Origin: Heliorestis convoluta | GTDB taxonomy: Bacteria > Bacillota > Desulfitobacteriia > Heliobacteriales > Heliobacteriaceae | NCBI RefSeq assembly: GCF_009649955.1 | Contig: NZ_CP045875.1 | Coordinates: 3,154,982 to 3,218,981 of the forward strand | Direction of reading: 5' to 3' | DNA: 64,000 bases | Part shown: positions 25,918 through 34,150 of the stretch, one piece after another | How positions within the stretch are numbered: position 1 is the first letter of the stretch | Layout of the letters: each line of letters opens with the position of its first letter | Position numbers and translations under genes: made by a program | Notes under the pieces: model-generated | Told to the model about the DNA's origin: nothing | What the model saw: the letters and a program-made list of their open reading frames with translations, nothing else | The model's database searches: none

Positions 25918-26739
25918 ACGGAAACTATACGCTTACAAAAAGTCCTTGCTGCAGCAGGCATAGCATCTCGCAGAGAAGCAGAACAAATGATTGTTGCAGG
26001 CCGTGTACAAATAAATGGTAAGACAGTTAAAGAATTGGGTGTAAAAGTTCAAGAAGGAATAGACCAAATTGCTGTAGACGGCAAGGTAATTGATTCTAAA
26101 GAAGAAAAAGTTTATTATCTTTTGAACAAGCCAAAAGGCTATGTGACGACGAAAAAAGATCCACAAGGAAGGCCGACTGTAATGAACTTGCTTTCGGAAG
26201 TAAAAAAACGGATCTTTCCAGTGGGTCGCCTTGATCAAGATACAACAGGCTTGTTGTTGCTTACCAATGATGGTGATCTAGCCTATCGATTGACCCATCC
26301 TAGCTTTGGGGTAGAGAAGACCTATGAAGTTACTTTAAAAGGACAGGTGAACGCTGTAACGCTCTCTCTTCTAGCGAAAGGTGTTGAGCTAGAAGATGGT
26401 GTCACAGCGCCTGCGAAAGTTCGAATGATAAAAAAAGACAAAGATTCAACAACGCTCGAATTAACCATTCATGAAGGTCGCAATCGTCAGGTTCGCCGTA
26501 TGGGGGAAGCAGTTGGCCATAAAGTGATCTCATTACAAAGGCTATCTTTTGGACCCTTGAAATTACAAGGCTTGCCGGAAGGATCTTATCGCAAACTAAG
26601 ACCTTCTCAAGTAGCTCAGCTTATAAAAGAAGTATCTTCGCCAGCTACGAAGAAGAATAACAAGGGAGGGAAAGACCATAAAAAGGCCGACTCTAGAAAA
26701 AGGACTTATTCAGGTCTACACAGGAAGCGGAAAGGGTAA
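25918..26739 (+). CDS. rluB: 23S rRNA/RsuA-RluB type pseudouridine synthase, apparent ACG start
   Basis: The protein has an S4 RNA-binding domain (RLQKVLAAAGIASRREAE, AGRVQING) and the RsuA/RluB catalytic segment GRLDQDTTGLLLL with the active Asp, then GRNRQVRRM. The first ATG at 25987 would remove a third of the S4 domain. No ATG, GTG or TTG exists in frame between the stop at 25879 and 25987. An AAGGAGGA box at 25903-25910 is followed seven bases later by ACG (25918), which restores a normal 273-aa N-terminus. The C-terminus is basic and overlaps the start of cobO. The RluB/RsuA subgroup is likely; ACG start is inference from position. Confidence 0.88.
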   Translation, partial: TETIRLQKVLAAAGIASRREAEQMIVAGRVQINGKTVKELGVKVQEGIDQIAVDGKVIDSKEEKVYYLLNKPKGYVTTKKDPQGRPTVMNLLSEVKKRIFPVGRLDQDTTGLLLLTNDGDLAYRLTHPSFGVEKTYEVTLKGQVNAVTLSLLAKGVELEDGVTAPAKVRMIKKDKDSTTLELTIHEGRNRQVRRMGEAVGHKVISLQRLSFGPLKLQGLPEGSYRKLRPSQVAQLIKEVSSPATKKNNKGGKDHKKADSRKRTYSGLHRKRKG

Positions 26740-27274
26740 GACAACAGCTTCATTAGGCTTGGCTTTACGAGCTTCCGGTCATGGTTTTAAGACTTTTATC
26801 ATTCAGTTTATGAAAGGCAATGCTTATTACGGTGAACTTTTTGCTTTACAACGGATGTACCCTCAAATTCAGATTGCGCAGTATGGACGAAATTGTCCCC
26901 ATGATCCTTTAATTCGGCAAGGTGAGATGAAGTGCTTAGGTTGTATGAAGTGCTTTGTCCAGAAAGGAAAAGCAGAAGAACAAGACCTATTAATAGCCCA
27001 AAAAGCCTTAGCGAAAGCAAAAGAAGTTCTTCAAAGTGAAGAATTTGATCTAGTGATTCTTGACGAATTATCGAATGCCATTTATTTTGAACTTATTACA
27101 GTAGAGGAATCCCTGCAATTGCTGGACCTAAAGCCTGATCACGTTGAAATCGTTATTACGGGAAGGAATGCACCGCCTGAGATCGTAGAGCGAGCTCACT
27201 TGGTGACAGAAACGAAAGAAGTAAAGCATCCTTACCAGATTGGCTTAGCCAGTCGACGGGGGATTGAGTATTAA
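26678..27274 (+). CDS. cobO: Cob(I)yrinic acid a,c-diamide adenosyltransferase, apparent ATA start
   Basis: CobO/BtuR adenosylates cobalamin precursors. The P-loop GSGKGKTT lies upstream of the first TTG (26759), so the gene must start earlier. The only candidate next to a ribosome binding site is ATA 26678, seven bases after AGGGAGGG; it yields 198 aa, the usual length. Other motifs: IIQFMKG, and DLVILDELSNA. No ATG, GTG or TTG occurs between the ribosome binding site and the P-loop. The gene overlaps the 3' end of rluB in another frame. A CobO call is firm; the start is inference. Confidence 0.88.
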   Translation: MKRPTLEKGLIQVYTGSGKGKTTASLGLALRASGHGFKTFIIQFMKGNAYYGELFALQRMYPQIQIAQYGRNCPHDPLIRQGEMKCLGCMKCFVQKGKAEEQDLLIAQKALAKAKEVLQSEEFDLVILDELSNAIYFELITVEESLQLLDLKPDHVEIVITGRNAPPEIVERAHLVTETKEVKHPYQIGLASRRGIEY

Positions 27275-27365
27275 AATGGCATTCCTTTTTCCATAAAATT
27301 AAAGGAATTTTACCTGCTTTTCTCGAATAAGGAGATATATTATAGATTGGTTGGAGGATATAATC

Positions 27366-27833
27366 TTGACTGACTTAATCAACATACAAGGGGAAGATTG
27401 GCCCCCTCCTCTAAAAGCAAGAGTTCGTCTCGATTTTCGAACTCCCTATCGGAAGAGTAGGATTTTTTTTAGCAACAATGGGTTGGATAAAGAAGCAGGA
27501 ACGATTCGAGAACAGCAAGTGTCCTTGTTGCAGAATGTGCCGATTCAAGGCATTGTAATAGAGCAGATCGATACAGAAGCAGATATTTATAGCCTTTTAG
27601 ATGAAGTAAGCGGGCGAGAGGTCGCTTTTGCACCGGCTATCTTAACCATAAGAGCAGATTCATTGGAAGATTTATTGCGATTTACATTACGAGAAGACTT
27701 TCGCAAGATTGAGATGCTTGAGCCAGAAGACATCTCTTTGCAACGTTTTGAGCTCGAACGTCTTATATATCGTATTAACGAAGAACAGAGAAAGATTATA
27801 CAGAGTATAGAACGCAAACTGATTGGCCGTTGA
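27366..27833 (+). CDS. Unknown protein, 155 aa
   Basis: The product is a soluble protein with a beta-rich first half and a helical, charged C-terminal third (ERLIYRINEEQRKIIQS). TTG 27366 lies eight bases after TTGGAGGA and is preferred over TTG 27351, which is inside that box. It is followed by the flavoprotein gene 20 bases on, so both may be co-transcribed. I recognise no domain or motif. Confidence 0.7.
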   Translation: MTDLINIQGEDWPPPLKARVRLDFRTPYRKSRIFFSNNGLDKEAGTIREQQVSLLQNVPIQGIVIEQIDTEADIYSLLDEVSGREVAFAPAILTIRADSLEDLLRFTLREDFRKIEMLEPEDISLQRFELERLIYRINEEQRKIIQSIERKLIGR

Positions 27834-27852
27834 AAGGCGGAATAGAGCAATA

Positions 27853-29130
27853 ATGTCATCGATTCTAGTTATCGGAGGGGGCGCAGCCGGTCTAATTGCC
27901 GCCATCATGGGAGCTAAGACCGGAGCTTCTGTAACACTTTTAGAACGCAATGAAAGACTGGGTAAGAAAATACTTATTACAGGCAAAGGTCGTTGCAATG
28001 TCACCAGTGCAGCAGATGTAGAAGAAATTGTTCGCCATTTCCCAGGTAACGGCACCTTTCTTTACAGCTCTTTGCGCGCTTTTGATAGCGCACGTACGGT
28101 GGAGTTTTTTGAAAATCTAGGCGTACCTCTTAAAATTGAACGAGGTCAGCGTGTTTTTCCTGTGAGCGATCGTGCGCAAGATGTGGTCGATGCTTTAGAG
28201 AAAGAGCTAAAAAGACTGGGAGTATCGGTTCATTATGGACAAAGAGTAAAAGCGATTAAGCGCAAGGCTGAAGGGGCTGTTGCAGGTGTCGTTACAGAAA
28301 AAGGCGACTCCTTTCCTGCTTCTGCTATTATCATTGCAACGGGCGGTATGACCTATCCAGGCACAGGAAGTACCGGTGACGGTTATAGACTGGCTCAAAT
28401 AGTAGGACATGAGATCAAACCTTTGCGCCCATCGCTTGTGCCACTCGTTACAGAAGAAAAGTGGATTGCCGATCTACAAGGGTTATCGCTCAAAAATGTA
28501 CGACTGACCTTGACAACAAAGAATGGGAAAAAGCTCGGAGAAGATTTTGGAGAAATGATTTTTACCCATTTTGGTCTCTCAGGTCCTTTGATCTTAACAT
28601 TAAGCAAAAAAGCAACAGACTACTGGGAGCAAAAAGGGAAAAGTACAGACCAAAAAGAACCCTTAACAATGAAGATCAATCTAAAACCAGCCTTAACACC
28701 GGAGCAATTAGATCGACGAATTCAAAGAGATTTTGAACAATATGCCAGGAAACAATACAAGAATGCATTACAAGACTTGTTACCGAAGTCACTGATTCCC
28801 GTTATTCAAAAGCTATCTATGATTCCCGAAGATAAATTTGTGCATCAAATTAATCGACAAGAACGTTTTCGTTTGCAAGAGTTGATCCGAGCCATGACGC
28901 TTACGGTTGTCGATCATCGACCGATGAAAGAAGCCATTGTTACAGCTGGTGGCGTTTCCATCAAAGAGATCAACCCGAAGACCATGGCTAGCAAAATTGT
29001 TCCCGGTCTTTTTTTTGCTGGGGAAGTAATCGATGTAGACGGATATACAGGTGGTTTTAACTTACAAGGTGCTTGGTCTACAGGCGCTATTGCGGGAAAA
29101 AGTGCTGCAGAGGTTGTGACAGACACCTAA
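27853..29130 (+). CDS. HI0933/YhiN-family NAD(P)/FAD-dependent oxidoreductase
   Basis: The 425-aa protein has the FAD-binding dinucleotide fold VIGGGAAGLIAAIMGA, the family motif GKKILITGKGRCNVTSA, FPVSDRAQDV and, at the end, FFAGEVIDVDGYTGGFNLQGAWSTG. The family is widespread and poorly characterised; a role in RNA modification or redox has been suggested. ATG 27853 gives the usual N-terminus. It lies 30 bases before the hutP-like gene. Confidence 0.9.
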   Translation: MSSILVIGGGAAGLIAAIMGAKTGASVTLLERNERLGKKILITGKGRCNVTSAADVEEIVRHFPGNGTFLYSSLRAFDSARTVEFFENLGVPLKIERGQRVFPVSDRAQDVVDALEKELKRLGVSVHYGQRVKAIKRKAEGAVAGVVTEKGDSFPASAIIIATGGMTYPGTGSTGDGYRLAQIVGHEIKPLRPSLVPLVTEEKWIADLQGLSLKNVRLTLTTKNGKKLGEDFGEMIFTHFGLSGPLILTLSKKATDYWEQKGKSTDQKEPLTMKINLKPALTPEQLDRRIQRDFEQYARKQYKNALQDLLPKSLIPVIQKLSMIPEDKFVHQINRQERFRLQELIRAMTLTVVDHRPMKEAIVTAGGVSIKEINPKTMASKIVPGLFFAGEVIDVDGYTGGFNLQGAWSTGAIAGKSAAEVVTDT

Positions 29131-29159
29131 GATTCGCCGACGATAGGAGGGCTTTGGCC

Positions 29160-29597
29160 ATGACAGGAACTCGGGGAAGTAGAAAAGCTGCTGTTGCAGC
29201 TTTGCGCTTGGCCATGACGGATTCAAGAGAAGAAGAATACCAATTGCGAAAAAGCTTTGCTAGAGAAGGCATTCGCTCTGCAGCTGTCGACTACGGTGGC
29301 GAATACATTGGAGCTGTTAAAAAAATTATTGAACGAGCCATTGTAGCTGCAAGGCGAGAGAATATGATCGGACAGAGCCATCATGAAGAAGGTGCTGTTG
29401 CTGGTGCGACTCACGAAGCAATGATGCAAATTATGGCCAAAGCAGTTGGATTGAATATCGGAGGCAAAGTCGGCCTGGCTCGTTATGATGACCATATTTC
29501 TGTAGCAATTTTCTTTGGCATTGGTCTGCTTCATCTTGACGAAGTCGCCGTAGGTATGGGCCATCGAGCCGCATTAGAGGAGGCAACAAAAGAATGA
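29160..29597 (+). CDS. HutP family RNA-binding regulator
   Basis: The 145-aa protein matches HutP, including [27 protein letters not shown] and [18 protein letters not shown]. In Bacillus HutP binds L-histidine and metal and acts as an antiterminator on hut mRNA. No hut gene is nearby; its TGA overlaps the ATG of the chorismate mutase gene (ATGA), pointing to translational coupling. I chose ATG 29160, eight bases after GATAGGAGGG. Its target here is unknown. Confidence 0.9.
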   Translation: MTGTRGSRKAAVAALRLAMTDSREEEYQLRKSFAREGIRSAAVDYGGEYIGAVKKIIERAIVAARRENMIGQSHHEEGAVAGATHEAMMQIMAKAVGLNIGGKVGLARYDDHISVAIFFGIGLLHLDEVAVGMGHRAALEEATKE

Positions 29598-29989
29598 CCA
29601 TCTATCACAGAGGCTTACGCGGTGCTATATCCGTAGAAGAGAATACGAAAGAAGCCATTCATGAAGCAACACGAAAGCTGCTCTTAGAAATGATGAGAGC
29701 CAATGATGTGCAAATAGAAGATATTGCTTCTGTGATCTTTACAGCTACAGCAGACTTAAACGCTGATTTTCCAGCTTATGTAGCTCGAGAGATGGGCTTT
29801 CAGTCTGTTCCTTTGCTTTGCGCTCGTGAAATGGATGTGCCTGGCGCGATGGAACGCTGTATACGCCTCCTAATGCATGTGAATACGACGAAAAAGCAAG
29901 AAGAAGTCCTTCATATCTATCTTGGAGAAGCGGCAAAGCTTCGTCCTGATCTAGTCGAAAAAAATAAAGGTCGCCAGGAAGAACTGTAA
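29594..29989 (+). CDS. aroH: Chorismate mutase, AroH class
   Basis: The 131-aa protein has the AroH-type pattern [26 protein letters not shown], and [16 protein letters not shown] with the active-site Arg residues. It converts chorismate to prephenate for Phe and Tyr synthesis. The four-base overlap with the hutP-like gene is clear. A hairpin terminator overlaps the gene end. Confidence 0.93.
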   Translation: MTIYHRGLRGAISVEENTKEAIHEATRKLLLEMMRANDVQIEDIASVIFTATADLNADFPAYVAREMGFQSVPLLCAREMDVPGAMERCIRLLMHVNTTKKQEEVLHIYLGEAAKLRPDLVEKNKGRQEEL

Positions 29990-30013
29990 TTCTTCTTCGG
30001 TGACCTTTTCTTT
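29968..30013 (+). terminator. Terminator overlapping the end of aroH
   Basis: AAGGTCGCC..GGAAGAA pairs with TTCTTC..GGTGACCTT around a short loop, followed by TTCTTT. It also faces the end of the FtsZ-like gene on the minus strand. Confidence 0.65.
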
Positions 30014-30018
30014 ATCCT

Positions 30019-30954
30019 TTAACAACAAGCTTTGCTTTTTAACTGGGCAACTTTTTTTAGACCTAACCCTGATACTTTCATTAACTCATCAAGCGATTGA
30101 AAAGGACCATATTCTTCTCGGAAGCGAATGATTCGGCGAGCGTAAGCAGGACCTATGCCGGGAAGCTGATCAAGTTCATTCATATCAGCAGAGTTAATGT
30201 TAATTAAGAGAGCGCCTTTTTGTCCAGCCACTTCCATCGGTACTACTTCAACAGGCACAGGTGAGAGTGATAGCTTGGCCAATAGGTCGTCAATGTTATT
30301 TAAGGATGCTTGCAGAGCTTCCCGATCCATAGTTGCTGAATGGGTTAACTTGTATTGAGATAAGAGGTTATCAACGGCCAGACGTAATATCTCATCGACA
30401 AGCATGAAAGCATCGCTCATGGAAGTTTTTCGATCAGAAAGGGTCAAGAGACGGTCATTGGGAATAGCAAGAAGTAGGTCTACAAAGGGATGCAATTCTT
30501 CAAGACCTGCAGTGGCAATCAGGGAGCGCTTACGTCCTTCAAAAGTAAAAGGCAGTGTTACTACAGCCCATACAGGAAGACCTTTTTCGCGTGCTATCTT
30601 GGCCAAAAAAGGTATCACAGCTGTGCCCGTTCCACCACCAAGTCCAGCCACTAAAATCACAACCTGACTATTTTCTATCAGCTCAAACAGTTCTTTCAGG
30701 TTTTCTTCGGCCGCTCTTTTGCCCAATTCTACATGAGAACCAGTCCCCAGTCCTTTTGTTGTGCCTAAACCAAGGAGGAGCTTTTTCTCTGCTTGTGAGC
30801 GTTGTAAGGCTTGCAGATCTGTATTGATAGTTACAAATTGCAGACCCTCAACACCTTGACGAATCATATAATCAATGGCATTACAACCGCCTCCACCGAT
30901 ACCGATGGTAGTGATGAGCGATTGTAGTTTTCTTTCAGACTTTTGCGGAAACAA
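30019..30954 (-). CDS. FtsZ-like GTPase domain fused to ComEA-type helix-hairpin-helix motifs
   Basis: Residues 15-205 (numbered from the upstream TTG 30969) follow FtsZ: GIGGGGCNAIDYM (23-35), INTDLQAL, the tubulin signature GGGTGTA (111-117), FTFEGRKRS (141-149), IPNDRLL and helix H7 ILRLAVD. The catalytic T7 loop that should follow (NLDFAD-type) is absent, as is the FtsZ C-terminal domain. Instead, after a linker, residues 253-312 hold two helix-hairpin-helix motifs, LPGIGPAYARRI and VSGLGLKKVAQ, in the arrangement of ComEA. The C-terminus ends KACC. No signal peptide or membrane segment. TTG 30954 is preferred because GGAGGGA lies six bases before it. A non-polymerising nucleotide-binding protein with DNA affinity is a reasonable guess, no more. 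Confidence 0.88.
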   Translation of the reverse strand: MFPQKSERKLQSLITTIGIGGGGCNAIDYMIRQGVEGLQFVTINTDLQALQRSQAEKKLLLGLGTTKGLGTGSHVELGKRAAEENLKELFELIENSQVVILVAGLGGGTGTAVIPFLAKIAREKGLPVWAVVTLPFTFEGRKRSLIATAGLEELHPFVDLLLAIPNDRLLTLSDRKTSMSDAFMLVDEILRLAVDNLLSQYKLTHSATMDREALQASLNNIDDLLAKLSLSPVPVEVVPMEVAGQKGALLININSADMNELDQLPGIGPAYARRIIRFREEYGPFQSLDELMKVSGLGLKKVAQLKSKACC

Positions 30955-31146
30955 AGGGAGTCCCTCCAAGCCAAAATGATCGTAAAAAATAAGGACTCCC
31001 TACCCCTTTGTCGAATTGTTACGATACTTGCTAGTAAAAGCAACAAAGGCAGGACCCTTGTCGATAGCATAGCACAGCTTCTTCAAAACATAAAGCCTGC
31101 ACTTCTCTTTTTCTCGATGATTAACAGGCCTTACAGAACTCTTTCT

Positions 31147-31518
31147 CTACAGAGCGGAAACATTTTTGAGTGTATTCACGATGTTTTCTTCTTTGAAAGG
31201 CTTTACGATAAAAGACTTGGCACCACACATAACAGCTTCACGTACATGAGTCTCTTGTCCCATGGCCGTAACCATAACGACTTTTGCTTTCGGGTCAAGG
31301 ACCATAATTTCTTTAAGAGCTGTGATTCCATCTACATGGGGCATTGTAATATCCATAGTTACAAGATCCGGGCGGCATTCAAGGTATTTTGTAACAGCGG
31401 TTGAACCATTCTCCGCTTCTCCAACGACTTGAAAGCCCTTCTTTTCTATCATCATCTTGATTGTCTTACGCATAAAGGCGGCATCATCAACGACTAACAC
31501 CTTAATTATAAGACCCAC
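31147..31518 (-). CDS. CheY-like response regulator (single receiver domain)
   Basis: The product is one receiver domain: VLVVDDAAFMRK with the acidic pair, the phosphoacceptor Asp in VTMDITMPHVDG, MVTAMGQ with the Thr switch and KPFKEE with the Lys. It matches CheY of Gram-positive bacteria. GTG 31518 gives 123 aa but sits only two bases after GAGAGG; ATA 31509 gives exactly 120 aa at 11 bases. The frame stays open upstream and would add a spurious hydrophobic stretch. It precedes the FtsZ-like gene on the minus strand by about 190 bases and may be co-transcribed. No kinase is adjacent. Confidence 0.92.
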   Translation of the reverse strand: MGLIIKVLVVDDAAFMRKTIKMMIEKKGFQVVGEAENGSTAVTKYLECRPDLVTMDITMPHVDGITALKEIMVLDPKAKVVMVTAMGQETHVREAVMCGAKSFIVKPFKEENIVNTLKNVSAL

Positions 31519-31878
31519 ATCCTCTCTTACCTTTTGGTAATCTTCTGCAAAGACTAAAAAACATGAAACAACTAAAACAATAGATAATAAGAAGTGCAAT
31601 TTGTATTTCCATTACTAAAATTAACTATTGATGAAAAATACTTCTACTGGTATTCTAGCATATTTTTCTGGTAAATTGTAAAACGATTTAAGACCTTAGT
31701 CCTATTGCTTCTAGCACAAAGGACGATTTTGCGGTGTTATCAAATCTTATGACAAGTGAGTGAAGTACTGCAAAGTACTTTTTTCATCTTTTGGTTGTAG
31801 ATACCAGGGACCAGGGGTTGAGGAGTATGTTTTTTTATTGCAGGTATATTAATACGTTCGAGGAAAGGGTGAGAGCAT

Positions 31879-32598
31879 ATTATTATCGGGAATCTTCTTG
31901 TTGCAGCACTACTAGCTCTTATAGGTGTTTTTTTTCGTGCTGGGCGTTTTCTAGATCTTATGGCTGGATACAATACGGCGTCAGAAGAAGATAAAAAACA
32001 TATGCGTGATAGTGGTCTCTTTTCCTTTATAGGAAATAGTCTACTACTACTGGCCCTCGTTCTCCTCATTGGTGCTGTGTTTGCGTATTCTGGTTACGCT
32101 CTATTGTCAGATCTTGCTTGGGCTTTCTTTGTCCTGGGGATTCTTTATATGGTAGTAAAGGCGCAAAAGTTTACGCCACCTACACAAAAGGCTAAATCTA
32201 AAGGAGTAACAACTTTTATCCTTGTTATCATGTTATTTTTCGTGGGTCTACTCTGGGGAGGTATGCAAGAATCAACTGTAACTATAGAAGAAGAACGACT
32301 TCTAGTCAGTGGTTTTTACGGAGAAGACCTTTCTTTGGCAGAAATCGAGGAAATTAGAGTTGAAGAAGAGATACCACCGATTATCATACGTACCAACGGT
32401 TTCCATTTTGGACCTGTGATGAAAGGAAATTTTCGTGTAGAAGAATGGGGAAGAAGTCGCTTGCATCTTCATTCTCGTCAAGGTCCTTATGTCGTAATCC
32501 GAACAAGAGATAAGTATATTGTAATTAATTATCGCAATGAAGAAAAAACACGCCAGTTATATGATCAATTATATGAGAAAAAGAATGTGACATGGTGA
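31879..32598 (+). CDS. DUF3784/PH-like membrane protein, apparent ATT start
   Basis: The frame opens after a stop at 31870 and carries a first membrane segment (IIGNLLVAALLALIGVFF), then RAGRFLDLMAGYNTASEEDKK, the DUF3784 signature, two or three further membrane segments, and a soluble bacterial PH-like domain (EERLLVSGFYG, VIRTRDKYIVINYR). The first ATG (31960) lies inside this signature and has no ribosome binding site. AAAGGGTGA (31864-31872) is followed six bases later by ATT 31879, and no ATG, GTG or TTG is in frame before 31960. The resulting 239-aa product looks complete. Function unknown; a membrane sensor or anchor. Confidence 0.78.
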   Translation: MIIGNLLVAALLALIGVFFRAGRFLDLMAGYNTASEEDKKHMRDSGLFSFIGNSLLLLALVLLIGAVFAYSGYALLSDLAWAFFVLGILYMVVKAQKFTPPTQKAKSKGVTTFILVIMLFFVGLLWGGMQESTVTIEEERLLVSGFYGEDLSLAEIEEIRVEEEIPPIIIRTNGFHFGPVMKGNFRVEEWGRSRLHLHSRQGPYVVIRTRDKYIVINYRNEEKTRQLYDQLYEKKNVTW

Positions 32599-32770
32599 TT
32601 CGACGATTGTACACCTGTGGTTCTGATGCTACTTGCTTTCATTAAATGTCCGCTTTTTTTGCATTAAACGGTCCCAGGCAAGTCCTAACCGAAATCAGGA
32701 CTGTCGACTCTTTCTGTCTTTGCTTCTTCCCACTATAATCAAGACTAGAAAAAGCAAAAGGGGTGGCTCA

Positions 32771-33901
32771 ATGAAGCATGCATTAAAAATTACATGCACA
32801 TTACTTTTTTCTGGTCTCTGCGTTACAGCCTTAGCAATCGGAGAAGCAGAAGCAAAAAATGATAGGCCGGGACAACCAGGCAATATGGGACAAGCTGTTC
32901 GTGCTGCTGTCCACGAATCGCTACGAGAAAGAAATATTCCAGCAGGACCGAAAAATAATGCAGTACAAGTTAGAACAGTAGCGGCAGAAAAAGTGGAGGC
33001 TACTGAAGAAGAGATGACCCTTCAAGGATTCGCTGTAGAGCTAGCGGAAGAAGATGTGGAGATAATCAATGAAGAGGAACTAGCAGAAGAAATCGAAGAA
33101 GCAATCAATGAAGAAATTGTCGAGGAACAGCCCGAACAAGTTGAAGAAGAAGTTATTGAAGAAGATAAGCAACAAGGACCTCTCTCCAAGCAAGAACTGA
33201 AAAAGTTGAAAAAAGAACTTCAATTACAAAGAAAACTAGAACGCAAGCAAAACCAAGCTTTAGCCAAAGCGCAAAAAGAGGAAATGAAAAATCGTGCTGT
33301 CCAAGACAGACTCTTTGTTCATGGACAAAGGCTTACCTATGATGTACCTCCTGTCATCCGAGAAGGCCGCGTTCTTGTACCTGTTCGAGCGATTACAGAA
33401 GGCATGGGTGCTCAAGTAGATTGGAATCAAGAAAGCAAATTGATCACCATTACAAGAGATGGTGTGACAGTAGAGCTTTCCTTGGATAGCTCGGTCATTC
33501 GCGTGAATGGTGTAGAGCAAGTGATGGATACAGCACCAAGTCTGTACAACAATCGAACACTCGTACCTCTACGCTTTATTAGTATAGCTTTAGGCGATCG
33601 AGTTCTCTATGATGAAGAAACGGGCGAAATCGATATTATTGAAGAAGAGTTAGCAGAAGAAATCGAGGAAGAGATTGCTGACGAGATCGTTGAAGAGGAA
33701 ATTGTTGAAGATGCAATAGAAGAAGAGATTGTTGAGGAAGTAACGGAAGAAGATATCATTGTCGATGAGGAAGCCAAAGAAGAGGATTTGCTAGAAGAGG
33801 AGCTTCTAGAAGAGGACACCGATGAAAAGGATCTTATAGAAGATGAGGCTTCTGAAGATGTTACGGAAGATGAAGAAGAAAATCTTGAAGAAGAGATTTA
33901 A
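32771..33901 (+). CDS. Secreted copper-amine-oxidase-N-like (stalk) domain protein with Glu-rich regions
   Basis: The 376-aa precursor has a signal peptide ending near AEA/KN (about residue 30). A Glu/Ile/Val-rich acidic stretch and a Lys/Gln-rich helix follow, then one stalk domain (HGQRLTYDVPPVIREGRVLVPVRA.. and LVPLRFISIALGD), and a final ~85-residue tail made of repeated EEI/EEL/EDI units, very acidic. ATG 32771 has AGGGGTGG before it; the upstream open frame has no ribosome binding site. Such stalk domains are found at the surface of Clostridia and probably bind cell wall or other proteins; enzyme activity is not expected. Confidence 0.85.
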   Translation: MKHALKITCTLLFSGLCVTALAIGEAEAKNDRPGQPGNMGQAVRAAVHESLRERNIPAGPKNNAVQVRTVAAEKVEATEEEMTLQGFAVELAEEDVEIINEEELAEEIEEAINEEIVEEQPEQVEEEVIEEDKQQGPLSKQELKKLKKELQLQRKLERKQNQALAKAQKEEMKNRAVQDRLFVHGQRLTYDVPPVIREGRVLVPVRAITEGMGAQVDWNQESKLITITRDGVTVELSLDSSVIRVNGVEQVMDTAPSLYNNRTLVPLRFISIALGDRVLYDEETGEIDIIEEELAEEIEEEIADEIVEEEIVEDAIEEEIVEEVTEEDIIVDEEAKEEDLLEEELLEEDTDEKDLIEDEASEDVTEDEEENLEEEI

Positions 33902-33947
33902 GCGGTAACAAGGTGCTTAAATAGCTGAGGTCTGAAATCCTCTAAAA

Positions 33948-33984
33948 AAAGCCCTGAACGATGTATTTCGTTCAGGGCTTTCGA
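33948..33984 (+). terminator. Rho-independent terminator
   Basis: AAAGCCCTGAAC (33948-33959) pairs with GTTCAGGGCTTT (33970-33981). The flanking A run also permits some use on the minus strand. Confidence 0.8.
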
Positions 33985-34150
33985 GTTCTATAGACAAAAA
34001 ACAGGGAATTTCTATGCAAGCAGCGAAATTCTTCTGTTGTACCTAGAATCCTTGCAATAGATACAACCAAGAAAAACGGCAATACCCTTCCCTATTGCAG
34101 AGCGTCAAAGTTATAAAAAGCCTCGGACAACAAGAAAGGAGCTTCTATCA

